A stretch of DNA of 64,000 nucleotides from Liolophura sinensis (Eukaryota; Mollusca; Polyplacophora; Chitonida; Chitonidae). This document shows positions 60,961 to 64,000 of this stretch, piece by piece. The stretch lies in contig NC_088306.1 in assembly GCF_032854445.1 (NCBI RefSeq), forward strand, positions 996,501 to 1,060,500. The letters run 5' to 3'. The position numbers and the translations under genes were made by a program. A model generated the notes under the pieces. The model saw only the letters and a program-made list of their open reading frames with translations. It made no database searches and was not told the DNA's origin. How positions within the stretch are numbered: the first letter of the stretch is position 1; the number at the start of each line of letters is the position of its first letter.

Positions 60961-61830
60961 CAGTGAGCACAATGTGGTATTTATAACGGGAGATTGCTGG
61001 GAGGCCTATATGTTGACCATTAGTAATGGGTCACAAATGGTATTCTCTTACCGTAACAGTACCACAATGAGCACAATATGGTATTTCTAACGAGAGATTG
61101 CTGGGAGGCCTATATGTTGACCATTAGTAACGGGTCACAAATGGTATTCTCTTACCGTAACAGTACCACAATGAGCACAATGTGGTATTTATAACGAGAG
61201 GTTGCTGGGAGGCCTATATGTTGACCACTAGTAATGGGTCACAAATGGTATTCTCTTACCGTAACAGTACCACAATGAGCACAATGTGGTATTTATAACG
61301 AGAGATAGCTGGGAGGCCTATATGTTGACCATTAGTAATGGGTCACAAATGGTATTCTCTTACCGTAACAGTACCACAATGAGCACAATGTGGTATTTAT
61401 AACGAGAGATTGCTGGGAGGCCTATATGTTGACCATTAGTAATGGGTCACAAATGGTATTCTCTTACCGTAACAGTACCACAATGAACACAATGTGGTAT
61501 TTATAACGACAGGTTGCTGGGAGGCCTATATGTTGACCATTAGTAATGGGTCACAAATGGTATTCTCTTACCGTAACAGTACCACAATGAGCACAATTTG
61601 GTATTTATAACGAGAGATAGCTGGGAGGCCTATATGTTGACCATTAGTAATGGGTCACAAATGGTATTCTCTTACCGTAACAGTACCACAATGAGCACAA
61701 TTTGGTATTTATAACGAGAGATTTCTGCGATTGCATTATGAAGGACACATTGCTGGGAGGCCTATTTGTTCACCCTTGGTAAAGAATCATGTATGTTATC
61801 TTGTTACCAAAGAGTACCGCAATGAACACA
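60961..61830. repeat. Minisatellite, 104-bp unit, about 8 copies
   Basis: Units start gagcacaatgtggtatttat (60965, 61069, 61173 and so on) and contain gctgggaggcctatatgttg, tgggtcacaaatggtattct and cttaccgtaacagtaccaca. The final units (61720-61830) are degenerate. Confidence 0.94.
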
Positions 61831-62065
61831 ACATGGTATTGATAAGGAGAGATTTCTGGGTTTACCCCTGTAATTCACCTTGTTCAATTAGACCATCAAC
61901 TGTGGCGTTTCTAGGCACTGCGAACATACTGTATATTGAACAAGACGTATTACAGCCATGGACAACAATTGAAACACCCCAATTCTTCAATCTTTTCAAT
62001 CACCTCTACAACCAATATTCTGAAACATTCTGACATAAGTATGTGGATCATAATAAAGATGGAAG

Positions 62066-62215
62066 GTCTGCCTGAAACCTGCGGATGGTCATAGGTTTCC
62101 TCCCGGGCTCTGCCCGGTTTCCTCCCACCATAATGCTGTCCGCTGTCATATAAATGAAATATTCTTGAGTATGGCTTAAAACACCAATCAAATAAATAAA
62201 TAAATAAATAAAACA
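62066..62215 (+). mobile_element. Headless SINE copy
   Basis: Starts near atggaaggtctgcc, carries the body (ctcccgggctctgcccggtt) and ends aaaacaccaatc plus (AAATA)n. Weak candidate flanks gatcataataaa and gatcaaataaa. It sits between two related tandem arrays. Confidence 0.82.
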
Positions 62216-62329
62216 TCAAATAAATGATCAAATAAAATACAACTATATGTAGTATGCTGAACACATTTTTGGCCTTTGTTCAAGGCCACTATGACATATC
62301 ATACTTTACTATCACAAGAGTTCTACAAT

Positions 62330-64000
62330 GAATGAACGCAATGTGGTATTAAAGCACAGATTCCTGGACAGCACTATCAAGGGGCCACCTACAATACTCT
62401 GGTACCACTGGATGACTGCAGCAATGAGTGCAAAGTGTCACCAATGAAAACACATATTCTTGGGCCACCTCTTCAAACAGCCGCTTCAATGCTATTACTA
62501 GAGTACCACAATCACTGAAGGCATTATGGTATTCAAGCACTACTTCCTGGCCTGCACTATGGGCCACACACAGTATTCTGGAAACGCTGGACTGCAAGAA
62601 TGAACACAAAGTGGCATTTAAGTATAGCACAGATTCCTTTGAACTCTTCATGTGTACATTCCGCACCACTAATGGGGAAACAAATGGTACTCTGGTGCGA
62701 CTCCAGTACCACAATGGAAACAATGTGGTATTAAAATAGGGGTTCCTATAGGCAGCATTATCAATGGGAAACAAACGGTTAACTCTGATATGACTCCAGC
62801 ACCGCTGTGGAGAGAAACTGGTATTAAAGCAGGGATTTCTATAGGCAGCATTATCAATGGGAAACAAACACTTAACTCTGGTATGACTCCAGCACCACTA
62901 CGGAGAGAAACTGGTATTAAAGCAGGGATTTCTATAGGCAGCATTATCAATGGGAAACAAACGGTTAACTCTGATACGACTCCAGCACCACTACAGAGAG
63001 AAACTGGTATTAAAGCAGGGATTTCTATAGGCAGCATTATCAATGGGAAACAAACGGTTAACTCTGATATGACTCCAGCAACACTACAGAGAGAAACTGG
63101 TATTAAAGCAGGGATTTCTATAGGCAGCATTATCAATGGGAAACAAACGGTTAACTCTGATATGACTCCAGCACCGCTGTGGAGAGAAACTGGTATTAAA
63201 GCAGGGATTTCTATAGGCAGCATTATCAATGGGAAACAAACACTTAACTCTGGTATGACTCCAGCACCACTACGGAGAGAAACTGGTATTAAAGCAGGGA
63301 TTTCTATAGGCAGCATTATCAATGGGAAACAAACGGTTAACTCTGATATGACTCCAGCACCGCTGTGGAGAGAAACTGGTATTAAAGCAGGGATTTCTAT
63401 AGGCAGCATTATCAATGGGAAACAAACGGTTAACTCTGATATGACTCCAGCACCACTACGGAGAGAAACTGGTATTAAAGCAGGGATTTCTATAGGCAGC
63501 ATTATCAATGGGAAACAAACGGTTAACTCTGATATGACTCCAGCACCACTACAGAGAGAAACTGGTATTAAAGCAGGGATTTCTATAGGCAGCATTATCA
63601 ATGGGAAACAAACGGTTAACTCTGATATGACTCCAGCACCACTACGGAGAGAAACTGGTATTAAAGCAGGGATTTCTATAGGCAGGCATTATCAATGGGA
63701 AACAAACACTTAACTCTGGTATGACTCCAACACCACTACGGAGAGAAACTGGTATTAAAGCAGGGATTTCTATAGGCAGCATTATCAATGGGAAACAAAC
63801 GGTTAACTCTGATATGACTCCAGCACCGCTGTGGAGAGAAACTGGTATTAAAGCAGGGATTTCTATAGGCAGCATTATCAATGGGAAACAAACACTTAAC
63901 TCTGGTATGACTGAAGCACCGCTGTGGAGAGAAACTGTATTAAAGCAGGGATTTCTATTGGCAGCATTATCAATGGGAAACAAATGGTATTCGGGTAACT
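62330..64000. repeat. 93-bp minisatellite running off the right edge
   Basis: From about 62760 there are about 13 units of 93 bp with gtattaaagcagggatttct, ataggcagcattatcaatgg and gaaacaaacggttaactctg. 62330-62760 holds older, degenerate units. Unit variants differ at gctgtgg/ctacgg/ctacag and cggttaactctgat/cacttaactctggt. 93 is a multiple of three, so frames of about 310 codons are open on both strands. They have no start context, no splice support and break at single-base indels, so they are not called as genes. Confidence 0.95.

Noticed and set aside
62669-63713. Overlapping frames of about 310 codons on both strands
   Set aside because: Product of a 93-bp tandem unit divisible by three; they end at single-base indels.

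Overview
This is animal nuclear DNA, almost all of it intron. It carries seven consecutive coding exons of one gene on the minus strand, the ortholog of CASK (calcium/calmodulin-dependent serine protein kinase, a MAGUK scaffold). The exons keep frame and phase from one to the next, have usable splice sites, and encode most of the CaMK-like kinase domain followed by the first L27 domain. AT-rich introns, many tRNA-headed SINE copies of a type I associate with molluscs, and frequent acatgta motifs suggest a lophotrochozoan, most likely a mollusc and perhaps a bivalve. The species cannot be fixed from the sequence alone.

Layout, in transcript order from right to left. 31640-64000 is an intron of at least 32 kb lying upstream of the first exon seen. 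I find no exon in it. Roughly half of it is tandem repeat, with units of 14 to about 160 bp in about 17 arrays. The seven exons are at 31562-31639, 30104-30279, 24415-24590, 23847-23969, 21443-21523, 20230-20326 and 10738-10856. The introns between them measure about 1.3, 5.5, 0.45, 2.3, 1.1 and 9.4 kb. 1-10737 belongs to the next intron. The exons for the kinase N-lobe, the second L27, PDZ, SH3 and guanylate-kinase domains are not found and should lie outside the window.

The mobile fraction is mainly one SINE family in two forms. One is a copy of about 260 bp with a tRNA-like head carrying A and B boxes (2455-2714). The other is a form of about 150 bp that lacks the head; several copies start at the same internal position and are bounded by target-site duplications. 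A second short element with an (ATTC)n-type tail occurs twice with clear duplications.

No rRNA gene, functional tRNA gene, CRISPR array, operon or second protein gene could be supported. The long open frames inside repeats exist because units of 21, 45 and 93 bp are multiples of three, or because units lack stops; they are not genes. The most unusual features are the asymmetric minisatellite load, repeat units that in transcript orientation resemble 3' splice sites (59-bp and 119-bp arrays), a possible tandem donor nine bases apart at one CASK exon, the shared start of the headless SINE form, and two diverged arrays at 61-64 kb that look like branches of one satellite family. Edges of repeats and dispersed elements are approximate to a few bases or more.
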